This document shows, piece after piece, positions 25,986-32,731 of a DNA stretch of 32,731 bases. Under the pieces are notes generated by a model that was not told the DNA's origin, did no database searches, and saw only the letters and a program-made list of their open reading frames with translations. The stretch covers positions 1 through 32,731 of the forward strand of contig JAFVPG010000247.1 of the NCBI GenBank assembly GCA_017505415.1, in the 5' to 3' direction. A program made the position numbers and the translations under genes. The stretch's first letter is position 1. The number at the start of each line of letters is the position of its first letter. Source of the stretch: Lentisphaeria bacterium (GTDB lineage Bacteria; Verrucomicrobiota; Lentisphaeria; Victivallales; Victivallaceae).

Positions 25986-26510
25986 ATGAGGAAAAAAGTA
26001 TTGAATTTTATGACTCTTATCGGAACTTTATTAGGTGCAGGCTGTACCGGTGTCAGCACTGAAAATATCGAAGCAGTCCGCCCGTTCAAAATCAATTCCT
26101 ATCTCGGAGTATGGTATGAACAGGCCCGGCTGCCGCACTATTTTGAAGAAGGTCTGATCAATCCCAAAGCAACTTACCGCTGGGGCAAAAACGGTCTTAT
26201 CGAAGTCATAAATGAGGGAGTCGATGAAAAAAGCGGCAAAAAACGTATCGCCACAGCCGTGGCAGAAACTTACAAAGGCAGCGATGCCGGTGAACTTAAA
26301 GTCAGTTTTTTCCGTCCGTTTTACGGCAAATACCGCATAATCCATCTTGACGAAAATTATACGCAGGCGATTGTAACTGCGGCAACCAATAATTATTTAT
26401 GGATATTGAGCCGTGAACGCAAACTGCCGCAGAAAGATTTGCAGATGCTGGTTGCAATCGCCGCTGAATACGGTTTTGACACTGACAGTCTGATATATCC
26501 GCAGAAATAA
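25986..26510 (+). CDS. Lipocalin-family lipoprotein (Blc-like)
   Basis: The 174-residue protein has a lipoprotein signal MRKKVLNFMTLIGTLLGAGC, with Cys20 as the likely lipidated residue. The lipobox GAGC has Gly at -3, which is not ideal. The lipocalin GxW motif follows as GVWYEQARLPHYFEEGL (41-57), then ATYRW...GLIEVINEG and the closing YLWILSRERKLP, the pattern of bacterial Blc. Blc proteins sit in the outer membrane and bind lipids or lysophospholipids. An earlier ATG at 25974 overlaps the dsbD stop, but GAGG 6 nt before 25986 favours this one. It lies between dsbD and a pseudouridine synthase with almost no spacing, so the three are one transcript, though no shared job is evident. Confidence 0.92.
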   Translation: MRKKVLNFMTLIGTLLGAGCTGVSTENIEAVRPFKINSYLGVWYEQARLPHYFEEGLINPKATYRWGKNGLIEVINEGVDEKSGKKRIATAVAETYKGSDAGELKVSFFRPFYGKYRIIHLDENYTQAIVTAATNNYLWILSRERKLPQKDLQMLVAIAAEYGFDTDSLIYPQK

Positions 26511-26511
26511 A

Positions 26512-27456
26512 ATGGATTTTGCCGACAAACTTAAACTGCGGGAACGTTACAGCCATGTCCGTGAAAATGAACATGACATGCAGCTTATTGACTATATGAC
26601 TGAAAATTTCAACCGTTTTGACCGCATGCAGTGGCTCGAAAAAATCAATAATCAACAGCTTTTTGTCAATGGGAAAATTGCCGCCGCCGATACGATTCTC
26701 AAAAAACATGACCGGGTCAGTCTGTTTGAAGAATTACAAGACGAACCACACACAAACATTTCATTCAAAACAATTTACGAAGATGAACATTTAATAATAT
26801 TTGACAAAAGTGCAAATCTCTGTGTTCACCCTACCGGACCATTCTATCAAAATACTTTATGGTATCAGGCAGGAAAAAAATATGGAGAACTTTTTTTCGT
26901 CGGCCGTCTCGACCGTGAAACCTCCGGATTGATAATCGCCGGGCGTTCAAAAAAAATTGCTGCTCTCATGCAGACGGATAATTTTAAAATACATAAAGAG
27001 TATCAAGTTCTTGTTCACGGAAAATTTGACAAACCTCTGAAAGCATCAGGTTTTCTTGTCAAAGACAGCACAAGTCTGATTGCCAAAAAACGCCGTTTCA
27101 CTTTTGATTTCTGTCCTGACGGAGAAAGTGCGGATACAGAATTATTTCCGCTTGAAATATATGCAGATAAATTCTCCCTGGTGCGTGCAATTATACATAC
27201 AGGACGCATGCACCAGATCCGTGCTACCATGTTTTCGCTCGGTTTTCCTGTTGTCGGTGATAAACTGTACGGTATTGACGAAAAGCTTTACAACAAGATT
27301 TCAACTCAATCTTTTTCCGAAGAAGACAGAAAAAAACTTATTCTGGACAATCAGGCACTGCATTGTTCCGTCCTCAGCTTTCATCACCCCGTAACAAACA
27401 AAATCATAAATGCAGAATCATCTGCATCCCGTTTCGCTGAAGTAAAAAGACGATGA
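26512..27456 (+). CDS. RluA-family RNA pseudouridine synthase
   Basis: The 314-residue protein converts uridine to pseudouridine in rRNA or tRNA. The catalytic motif GRLDRETSGL (131-140, Asp134) and the family motif IIHTGRMHQIRA are both intact, as is the entry motif IIFDKSANLCVHPTG. Residues about 20-75 look like a degenerate S4-type RNA-binding domain (LIDYMTENFNRFDRMQWLEKINNQQLFVNGK). The target uridine cannot be assigned; RluA, RluC, RluD and TruC all belong to this family. The ATG lies one base after the lipocalin stop with no clear ribosome site, implying coupled translation. Confidence 0.92.
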   Translation: MDFADKLKLRERYSHVRENEHDMQLIDYMTENFNRFDRMQWLEKINNQQLFVNGKIAAADTILKKHDRVSLFEELQDEPHTNISFKTIYEDEHLIIFDKSANLCVHPTGPFYQNTLWYQAGKKYGELFFVGRLDRETSGLIIAGRSKKIAALMQTDNFKIHKEYQVLVHGKFDKPLKASGFLVKDSTSLIAKKRRFTFDFCPDGESADTELFPLEIYADKFSLVRAIIHTGRMHQIRATMFSLGFPVVGDKLYGIDEKLYNKISTQSFSEEDRKKLILDNQALHCSVLSFHHPVTNKIINAESSASRFAEVKRR

Positions 27457-27504
27457 ATTTCAAGATTTTTTGAGGACTTTTGAAATTACCTCTACAATAT
27501 CTGA

Positions 27505-27555
27505 ATAAAAAACGGGCTGCTGCTCTCATTTTTTGAGTTTTTACAACAGCCCGTT
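27505..27555 (-). terminator. Terminator of the small membrane-protein gene
   Basis: AACGGGCTG (27511-27519) pairs with CAGCCCGTT (27547-27555), with extra pairs inside the loop. Read on the minus strand it is followed by six Ts (27507-27512), so it ends the transcript of the 46-residue gene at 27590-27730. It may also slow plus-strand transcription from the pseudouridine synthase gene. Confidence 0.75.
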
Positions 27556-27589
27556 ATATCCGTCAGGAAAAATTTGTTATCATTGTACT

Positions 27590-27730
27590 TTATTTTTCTG
27601 CGGCAATTTCTTTTTCTTTTTTGTCTTTTTTTATGATATACCAGACTCCTCCAATGAGGGTGAAAATAAAGATAGCAATACTGCCGCCAAGCAGCATGAA
27701 AATAGTGAGATTATCGAGAAATTCGTACAT
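27590..27730 (-). CDS. Small single-helix membrane protein, 46 residues
   Basis: The protein reads MYEFLDNLTIFMLLGG, then SIAIFIFTLIGGVWYI, then a lysine/glutamate tail IKKDKKEKEIAAEK. So there is one membrane helix (about 8-33) with a charged, probably cytoplasmic C-terminus. A CGGAG ribosome site lies 6 nt ahead of the ATG, and a proper terminator follows the stop, both of which support a real gene despite its size. The shape resembles small subunits of membrane complexes (for example CcoQ- or OadG-like proteins), but I see no family motif and do not assign one. It lies 114 nt downstream of another membrane-anchored hypothetical gene on the same strand. Confidence 0.65.
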   Translation of the reverse strand: MYEFLDNLTIFMLLGGSIAIFIFTLIGGVWYIIKKDKKEKEIAAEK

Positions 27731-27844
27731 TTTTTGCTCCGTAATTTTACAGAAATATTATTCCGCTCAAACATGCGGATACAATATGCCTGTGAGTGAT
27801 TTATTAATGATTTTGTATGCGTCAAAGCGCATTTACTGTGAAGG

Positions 27845-28258
27845 TCAAACTTCACATGGCCCTGCACGGAGCGGCAGAGCATATTTTAGATAACGTTGAA
27901 AATGCGACCATTCCTCCATATAAAAATAATGCTGTACCGGACTGACGATATGTCCCGCAAGCGGCAGCGATGACAGATCCTGTGTGCGGTAAGCAGGAGG
28001 AACGGGATTAAAATTTCTGCGTGCTGAATTTAATATGGAAAACAGATTAACACTGAAATTGTTCCGCATGGTATACGGAAATTCAGGAATATCCGTCTGC
28101 AATTTATCCGGCAGAGAACCATTGGTAATAACTTCAACCTGAACTGTCGGCAGCTCATTGCAGCACAAAACACTCAAAAGAGAAAAAAGCGAAAACATAC
28201 CGGCAAGCAAAAGCAATAACGGCATGAAATTTCTGAATTTTTTCAATACTTGCAGCAA
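27845..28258 (-). CDS. Hypothetical membrane-anchored protein
   Basis: This 137-residue protein starts at a TTG with a strong AAGGAG site 6 nt before it; no ATG with comparable support is near. A basic start (MLQVLKKFRNF) leads into one hydrophobic segment MPLLLLLAGMFSLFSLLSVL ending in two cysteines, then a roughly 100-residue soluble part rich in Pro, Asn and aromatic residues (FPYTMRNNFSVNLFSILNSARRNF; VQHYFYMEEWSHFQRYLKYA). The CC after the hydrophobic run could be a lipidation site, but the lipobox is poor. I recognise no family. It lies 53 nt downstream of the GH106-like gene, so it may be the end of that operon. Confidence 0.65.
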   Translation of the reverse strand: MLQVLKKFRNFMPLLLLLAGMFSLFSLLSVLCCNELPTVQVEVITNGSLPDKLQTDIPEFPYTMRNNFSVNLFSILNSARRNFNPVPPAYRTQDLSSLPLAGHIVSPVQHYFYMEEWSHFQRYLKYALPLRAGPCEV

Positions 28259-28311
28259 TTTTTTCTCCTTTTTTCTAATTTAGCACAACTAATCAAATTT
28301 TGCAAATTTTT

Positions 28312-30339
28312 TTATTGTTTTATGCGACAAAAAGCATTTTTTAATATTTTTTCATCCGGCATAAACTTCGGGAAATCAAAAATCCTCTCTGAATAACAAT
28401 TAAGATAACTGTTTTTGCGCATAAATTCAATATGTTCAGGTGCAAACAACGCATTTTTCGGAGTCGATGTGATATTCAAAGTAATAATGTTTCTGCCTTT
28501 GTTAAGTTTTACCTGCCATAAATATGGTCCCCAGATTTTCCGTTTAAATTCAGAACCGTTTATTGCAAGTGATGCCATACAGCGAACAGCTTCAGGCAGG
28601 ACGATTTGAGCTTCACAATCATTTCCGCTTTCAACCTCAGCAATATAAGCTGCAGTTCCGCAAAAATCATCATCTGCTTTTTCAACCGTTTTCCCCTCAT
28701 AAAGTCCGTTTTTTCCGACACAAAAAGTCTGTTTTACACCAGAAAATTTGAATTCCAGAGGAATTTCGATAAATTTATTTTCTTCTGCACTCTCTGAATT
28801 TGTACCATTGACAGCAAGCAGTATCAATCCTCCCGCAAAAGGCAAATTACAATCAATAAAACCGTTATTATCAACAGCAACTCTTGAAGATTTTCCATCA
28901 CCGGGATCAAACCAGCGCAATTTGCCGCATGGCGCTTTGAACTTGAAATTTATTGTTTCAATACCGGAATTTACCAGCAGAAAACGTTCCCCCAACGGAG
29001 ATTTGACATGACGTGTCCGGAGATTCAAACAGGGCGATTCAAGCTCAATATCAGATTTTATCCCGTCAATATTTTTCTCTGTATCCTGTACATAATCATA
29101 AGTTATCTGACGGCGGGCAAGTTTCAAACCTTCCTCAAAAAGTTCAGCATCATATTTTCCGCACTGAATATCTTTCAAGGGATAAGGCACAGAGGCTTTG
29201 ACTATCGGCTTTGTGCGATGAAAGAAACAATGCATCCTATGCAGAAAATCATTGAAAATATCATAATACTGCCAGCGTGGGCCATGCTCTGAAAAATTGG
29301 AAAAAGTCACGGCTTGTCTGGCTTCACGGCAGGAATAATGCACACTCATTACAGAAATATTTTCAATGCCGCCGATAAACTGCATATTGGCAATATATTT
29401 CATCTCTGCAAAAGAGAGATCCGGACCGTAAACTGAATATGTTTCACTGATAGTAGGCTTGCCGCCTGCAGCAGATGCCAGCAAACGTGAAAAATCATTC
29501 TCCGGTTCAAGCGGATGTATCTGCCGCCAGATAACATCACAACCCGGCATATCAAGATATTGAGCATGAGTAAAAATATCCGCCCCCCAGAGCCAGCGCA
29601 TGTCTTTGACAAAATTATCTCCGTTGAAATGTCCGGTGAATATCAGATTATTTCGGTGACACCACTCCTGAATCGGCTTGAAATATTTTTCACCGATAAG
29701 TTTGCACCACACAGAACAATAATCTATTTTCGCCTGTTCATCATTTCTGAAAATACGCATGGCACAATCATAAAGAGAATAGTTTTTCTCTTTTTCAAAA
29801 TGTTCCGCAAGTACATCGGAATATGACAGATAGCCGTTTGCAGGGTCAAAACCGCCGAAATACGGTTCATCCGTGAAAATACCGGGAACTGTTTTCCCGA
29901 AATCATCACCGAGATATCGTTTGTATTTCTCATGGACATTATTTATAAAATATTGCACAACAACATCATCAAGCAGATCAGGACGCAAATCTACTGTATT
30001 GATTCTGCCGTCAGAATATATCAACTTGGTCTGCCGGTCAGGATATTTGCGGGAAATTTCACCATTCATCGTACCGCTGGGCCAGCCGCCTTCATCATAG
30101 AGCCACACCTCCATATCCAACTCTCCGGCACAATCGACTGCTGTACGGCAGGCCTTAAAATATTCATCGGACAAATATCCCGGCATGCCGCCGTGAAAAT
30201 CATTATAACGGAAATCTTCCGGCATCGGGTGAATAAAAAATCCACCGATATGCTTATTATGAAATTCTTTTATCTGACGGCATATTTCATTTGGTTCAAG
30301 AACGTCATTCCAAAGCCAGAAAACAAGTGTTTTTTGCAT
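28312..30339 (-). CDS. GH106-like glycoside hydrolase
   Basis: The 675-residue protein begins straight in a TIM-barrel-like domain: VFWLWNDVLEPNEI, GGFFIHPMPE (32-41), EVWLYDEGGWPSG (77-89) and GIFTDEPYFGG (153-163). It continues with GHFNGD and ISETYSVYGPD further in. This order of motifs is that of the GH106 (alpha-L-rhamnosidase-type) superfamily, where acidic residues in these loops act in catalysis. A beta-rich C-terminal part (about 430-675) resembles a carbohydrate-binding sandwich. It lacks a signal peptide and so should act in the cytoplasm on imported oligosaccharides. GAGG precedes the ATG. It follows the AraC-type regulator gene after 12 nt, so the two form an operon. The exact sugar is uncertain. 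Confidence 0.82.
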   Translation of the reverse strand: MQKTLVFWLWNDVLEPNEICRQIKEFHNKHIGGFFIHPMPEDFRYNDFHGGMPGYLSDEYFKACRTAVDCAGELDMEVWLYDEGGWPSGTMNGEISRKYPDRQTKLIYSDGRINTVDLRPDLLDDVVVQYFINNVHEKYKRYLGDDFGKTVPGIFTDEPYFGGFDPANGYLSYSDVLAEHFEKEKNYSLYDCAMRIFRNDEQAKIDYCSVWCKLIGEKYFKPIQEWCHRNNLIFTGHFNGDNFVKDMRWLWGADIFTHAQYLDMPGCDVIWRQIHPLEPENDFSRLLASAAGGKPTISETYSVYGPDLSFAEMKYIANMQFIGGIENISVMSVHYSCREARQAVTFSNFSEHGPRWQYYDIFNDFLHRMHCFFHRTKPIVKASVPYPLKDIQCGKYDAELFEEGLKLARRQITYDYVQDTEKNIDGIKSDIELESPCLNLRTRHVKSPLGERFLLVNSGIETINFKFKAPCGKLRWFDPGDGKSSRVAVDNNGFIDCNLPFAGGLILLAVNGTNSESAEENKFIEIPLEFKFSGVKQTFCVGKNGLYEGKTVEKADDDFCGTAAYIAEVESGNDCEAQIVLPEAVRCMASLAINGSEFKRKIWGPYLWQVKLNKGRNIITLNITSTPKNALFAPEHIEFMRKNSYLNCYSERIFDFPKFMPDEKILKNAFCRIKQ

Positions 30340-30351
30340 ATAATCCTCTCT

Positions 30352-31191
30352 TTAATTAGATATATTTTTACCCTGTATTTTTACGGAAGATTTATAACGT
30401 ACAAGATCAGTTTGCAGCAGAGCGATATGACGGCGGCGGAACGCAGCAGGAGTTATACCCGATTCATTGCGGAATACACGGTAAAATGACTCCACACTGT
30501 TGAATCCGCACATGCTGCATATCTCTTTTATGGTATGATTTGTACTTGAAAGAAGAACTCTTGCTCTTTTCAAACGCTGACGCAAAAGATATTTATGCGG
30601 CGTGGTATTCAAATATTTCCGAAACATATTATGCAGATGTGCCTCACTTAGCTCAACAGTCTTTGCAAGTTCCGCCAACTGCATGGATGCCATATCTTCA
30701 TTCTGCATCAAAGCGATTACTTTGGCAAAAGCAAGAGGCAGTTCATTTTTCGGCGAAACACTTGAAATATAAAATTCCCACAGCAGACGGTGAATCAGAT
30801 AAGCACCGAGAATTTTTTTGTCAATTTCCGGGTCGAAAGTACGGCGCATGGCATCAATGACAAATTCGTCCAAATTGTCAAGATTGTACCATTGCCCGAA
30901 ACGTGCGGGACGATTCCAGTCAGCGAGTTTACGGAAACGTATGGCAAATGATGAAAATTCTTTGCCGGGTGCAGTTCTGCGCCAGATAGTTTCCTCGCCT
31001 GTCTGATGCCACAAAATATCTCCGCGTTTGCAAATACGCTGTTCCCCCCATTCTCCGGAATAAACTTCACCGTCAAGAATGAGTTCTATATAAAAAACAT
31101 CTTCCGGAACAATATTCGGAATGACATTTTTTTTATTTGAATTATAATAACATACTCCCAATAATTCAACTTTGCCGGGCAATTCAAACAT
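30352..31191 (-). CDS. AraC-family transcription regulator
   Basis: The 279-residue regulator has an N-terminal cupin-like ligand domain (about 10-90: ELILDGEVYSGEWGEQRICKRGDILWHQTGE). A C-terminal AraC double helix-turn-helix follows at about 160-255, the first at LAELAKTVELSEAHLHNMF and the second at IKEICSMCGFNSVESFYRVF then GITPAAFRRR. AraC-family proteins of this size usually activate sugar genes. Its start has AAAGGA at good spacing. It is co-oriented with the GH106-like gene 12 nt downstream and divergent from the sugar-isomerase-like gene at 31496. A pair of 9-bp direct repeats beside that gene's promoter is a good target candidate. Confidence 0.93.
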   Translation of the reverse strand: MFELPGKVELLGVCYYNSNKKNVIPNIVPEDVFYIELILDGEVYSGEWGEQRICKRGDILWHQTGEETIWRRTAPGKEFSSFAIRFRKLADWNRPARFGQWYNLDNLDEFVIDAMRRTFDPEIDKKILGAYLIHRLLWEFYISSVSPKNELPLAFAKVIALMQNEDMASMQLAELAKTVELSEAHLHNMFRKYLNTTPHKYLLRQRLKRARVLLSSTNHTIKEICSMCGFNSVESFYRVFRNESGITPAAFRRRHIALLQTDLVRYKSSVKIQGKNISN

Positions 31192-31218
31192 ATTTTATCC
31201 TTTGTTATGCTTTTACAT

Positions 31219-31247
31219 AAAATAACATCAAAAATTGATAATTTCAA
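31219..31247 (-). promoter_or_regulatory. Candidate promoter of the araC-type/GH106 operon
   Basis: On the minus strand, TTGAAA (31242-31247), 17 nt and TATTTT (31219-31224) lie 27 nt before the regulator's ATG. Confidence 0.5.
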
Positions 31248-31398
31248 TAAAAAAACTAAAAAAAATATAGTTTTTGACATATTTTTATAAAAAACATTCT
31301 AAAAATACTTGATTTTTAATTAAAACAAGAATATATTCCGGAAACAGAATTTTCTTTTGACCGATAATTTAAGAAAATTTTTTCATATATCATTACGA

Positions 31399-31427
31399 TT
31401 TTGTCAAAAAATATTGTTTTTTGTCAA
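31399..31427 (+). promoter_or_regulatory. Direct repeat, candidate AraC-type binding site
   Basis: TTTTGTCAA occurs at 31399-31407 and again at 31419-31427, exactly 20 bp apart, about two helical turns. The second copy abuts the -35 box of the following gene. Same-face direct repeats touching the -35 are the usual arrangement for AraC-family activators. Confidence 0.5.
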
Positions 31428-31456
31428 TTGCAGTATTTTAAATGTTAATATATAAT
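31428..31456 (+). promoter_or_regulatory. Candidate promoter of the isomerase/epimerase-like gene
   Basis: TTGCAG (31428-31433), 17 nt and perfect TATAAT (31451-31456) lie 39 nt before the ATG. The weak -35 next to an activator-like repeat fits a positively controlled promoter. Confidence 0.6.
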
Positions 31457-31495
31457 ATATTTACAGAGAAATTTTTGTATTTACAGGAGGGATAC

Positions 31496-32383
31496 ATGAT
31501 AAAATATGCAGTAACGGTCAGGGATTTTTCAGATGACCGTGAGCGTGCTGAATTGTGGATGCAAGCTTTCCGCCGTTCAAAACTAAAAGCGATAGAGCTT
31601 TCATTTTTCCCGAATGTTGAGCCTGACAGTGAATTGACTAAGATTCACGGAGAATATGCACGCAAGCTCAAAAATGAAAAAATAGCAGAAATTGCCAGTG
31701 TTCATCTGCCATTTATGGGGGGCGGAAAATCATGGGATATGTCGCTTGCTGATGAAGATGCACGCAAAGATGTTTCAATGCGTCTGCAGAAAATAATTCG
31801 TGACAATGCGGATTTGATACCCGCTAATGTCACCATGCATTCAAGTATGGAACCGCCGCTGGAAGAACATCCCGCACGGATCGAATGTGTCTGCCGCACG
31901 ATTGAAGAATTGCTGCCTCTGGCTGAAGAAATCGGTTTTTCGCTCAATGTTGAATATCTCCCCCGCAAGTGTATCGGGAATTGCATCGCAGAACTGGAAA
32001 ATATCATAAACCGTTTCGACCCGAAGCATGTCAATTTGTGCATGGACGTCAATCATGTCATGGACAAATACAATGAACTGCCGGACATTATTGCACATCT
32101 TGCACCGAGAATCCGGACTTTCCATTTCAATGACTATGACGGCATTGATGAAAAGCACTGGTTCCCCGGTCAGGGCGTGATAAACTGGGGTGCTGTAATG
32201 AAAGCAGTCAGAGCCATCGACCACGATGTGACTGTCATTATGGAATGTACCAAACAGCTTGAAGTTTTCGGCAGACTGCCTGACCCGTATTTTGCCTTGC
32301 GCCAGACCGAAGCCGCATACTGGTATATTGAAAACTACAATGAAATTGAACAAAGATTAAAGGAGTTTGAAATAAAATACTGA
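31496..32383 (+). CDS. Sugar phosphate isomerase/epimerase-like TIM barrel (AP endonuclease family 2 fold)
   Basis: This 295-residue protein has the metal-binding series of the xylose-isomerase-like TIM barrel: His in VTMHSSME, Glu in LNVEYLP, Asp and His in LCMDVNHVMD, His in TFHFNDYDG, then EKHWFPGQGVINW and Glu in VIMECT. Such enzymes isomerise or epimerise keto-sugars using a divalent metal. The substrate is not evident. The frame could be extended 18 codons upstream, but the ATG at 31496 has a strong GGAGG site and gives a natural start (MIKYAVTVRDF). It has no signal peptide. It faces the AraC/GH106-like operon and could process the sugar released by that glycosidase (inference). Confidence 0.88.
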   Translation: MIKYAVTVRDFSDDRERAELWMQAFRRSKLKAIELSFFPNVEPDSELTKIHGEYARKLKNEKIAEIASVHLPFMGGGKSWDMSLADEDARKDVSMRLQKIIRDNADLIPANVTMHSSMEPPLEEHPARIECVCRTIEELLPLAEEIGFSLNVEYLPRKCIGNCIAELENIINRFDPKHVNLCMDVNHVMDKYNELPDIIAHLAPRIRTFHFNDYDGIDEKHWFPGQGVINWGAVMKAVRAIDHDVTVIMECTKQLEVFGRLPDPYFALRQTEAAYWYIENYNEIEQRLKEFEIKY

Positions 32384-32437
32384 ACAACAACTTCCAATAA
32401 TCTGTACTTTGTCATGTTGTTTGAACTTGTTTTTCAT
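32357..32437 (-). pseudogene. Possible leftover 5' end of a pseudopilin gene
   Basis: The 26-codon frame starts MKNKFKQHDKVQ and is preceded by AACAGAAAGGA, the same ribosome-site sequence found before the pseudopilin gene at 13910. In intact genes MKNKF would continue as FTLIELL; here it does not, and the frame overlaps the end of the isomerase-like gene. It may be a truncated remnant or chance. Low confidence. Confidence 0.2.
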
Positions 32438-32523
32438 ATTTTTTCCTTTCTGTTAAGGGTTGAATTTTCCAATTTTTAACCGCAGATGCGTAAGGCAAAC
32501 CGCCTTGATACGTTTTGCAATAC

Positions 32524-32551
32524 TTACTTTCTTTTTGCAAAAAGAAAGTAA
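32524..32551. repeat. 28-bp perfect palindrome
   Basis: Every base pairs symmetrically around the central GC at 32537-32538. The arms are TTACTTTC followed by T5 and its complement. The long symmetry is too exact for chance in this AT-rich setting and may be part of a mobile or dispersed repeat. Confidence 0.7.
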
Positions 32552-32612
32552 CAAAGAAAAACTTTTCTCCTTTCAAATTCTTCCGTTGTTCGAAGCCCGA
32601 TGCAGTTACGGC

Positions 32613-32649
32613 GCCATCTGCGATTATTTACAATATTTTCGCAGATGGC
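32613..32649. repeat. Inverted repeat with 11-bp arms
   Basis: GCCATCTGCGA (32613-32623) and TCGCAGATGGC (32639-32649) are exact inverted copies around an AT-rich 15-nt loop. No T-tract follows, so it is not a typical terminator. Confidence 0.65.
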
Positions 32650-32731
32650 TTACCCTTCGCCGCTTAAGGCGGCTCGCCCCTCAACGGACTCGCTTCGCTC
32701 GCCTACGCCGGGGAGGCTCGCTTCGGTTAAC

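Larger units (their letters stand above)
32384..32731. other. Gene-free window end with clustered inverted repeats
   Basis: I see no supported gene here apart from the possible remnant noted at 32357-32437. GC content rises sharply after about 32580. The stretch holds a 28-bp perfect palindrome, an 11-bp inverted repeat and a GCCGC/GCGGC hairpin (32659-32673), then repeated CTCGC units up to the edge. It looks like a dispersed non-coding repeat, probably cut by the window. Confidence 0.5.

Noticed and set aside
25960-26080. A frameshift that would extend DsbD into the lipocalin region
   Set aside because: The alternative frame gives about 30 residues with no resemblance to a thioredoxin end, and the lipocalin start has its own ribosome site and lipoprotein signal.
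1-32731. CRISPR arrays, transposases, integrases or phage genes
   Set aside because: No regularly spaced repeats and no such protein motifs were found on either strand. The only repeat-like area is the last 200 bases.

Overview
The window looks like a piece of an AT-rich, Gram-negative, glycan-degrading bacterium, most plausibly Lentisphaerota (Victivallis-like). This assignment is an inference from gene content. The clues are several short pseudopilins opening with [12 protein letters not shown] and ending in an H-X9-DG motif, three DUF4838 proteins, GntR/LacI hybrid regulators, a GH106-like hydrolase, and an FAD-oxidoreductase/aldolase/sialidase-like cluster. A signal-bearing DsbD and a Blc-type lipoprotein indicate a periplasm and probably an outer membrane.

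Layout. (1) 2-5501, plus strand: the 3' part of an operon with a DUF4838 protein (5' end outside the window), a sialidase-fold protein, a DapA/NanA-type aldolase and an FAD oxidoreductase. (2) 5532-10230: housekeeping and transport. This holds hisB (minus), tRNA-Leu(TAA) with its own promoter, and a minus-strand run of C26 amidotransferase-like protein, TRIC-family channel, MFS transporter and galactose mutarotase. (3) 10558-17621: a divergent polysaccharide locus. A GntR/LacI regulator faces an operon encoding a pilin-type N-terminus fused to a heparinase II/III-like lyase, two pseudopilins, and a Sec-exported DUF4838 protein. (4) 17865-23674, minus strand: a second locus with a GntR-type regulator, pseudopilin, DUF4838 protein and ADP-ribosylglycohydrolase-like protein. 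(5) 23961-27456, plus strand: an AhpD-like protein, then a tight operon of DsbD, lipocalin and RluA-family pseudouridine synthase. (6) 27590-31191, minus strand: an AraC regulator with a GH106-like glycosidase, then a hypothetical membrane protein and a 46-residue one-helix protein. (7) 31496-32383: a divergent sugar isomerase/epimerase-like TIM barrel. (8) 32384-32731: a gene-free end rich in inverted repeats, with GC content rising towards the edge.

How the parts fit. Two loci repeat the pattern 'own one-component regulator + pseudopilin(s) + DUF4838 enzyme'. In one of them the pilin-type segment is fused directly to a polysaccharide lyase, which suggests it may act as a membrane anchor or delivery signal for glycan-degrading machinery. 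All four pilin-type proteins lack the usual glycine before the FTL[IT]E cleavage site. Two copies of the same AAAAGTTG/CAACTTTT palindrome bracket the promoter of the fusion operon and are the best operator candidates for the neighbouring GntR/LacI regulator.
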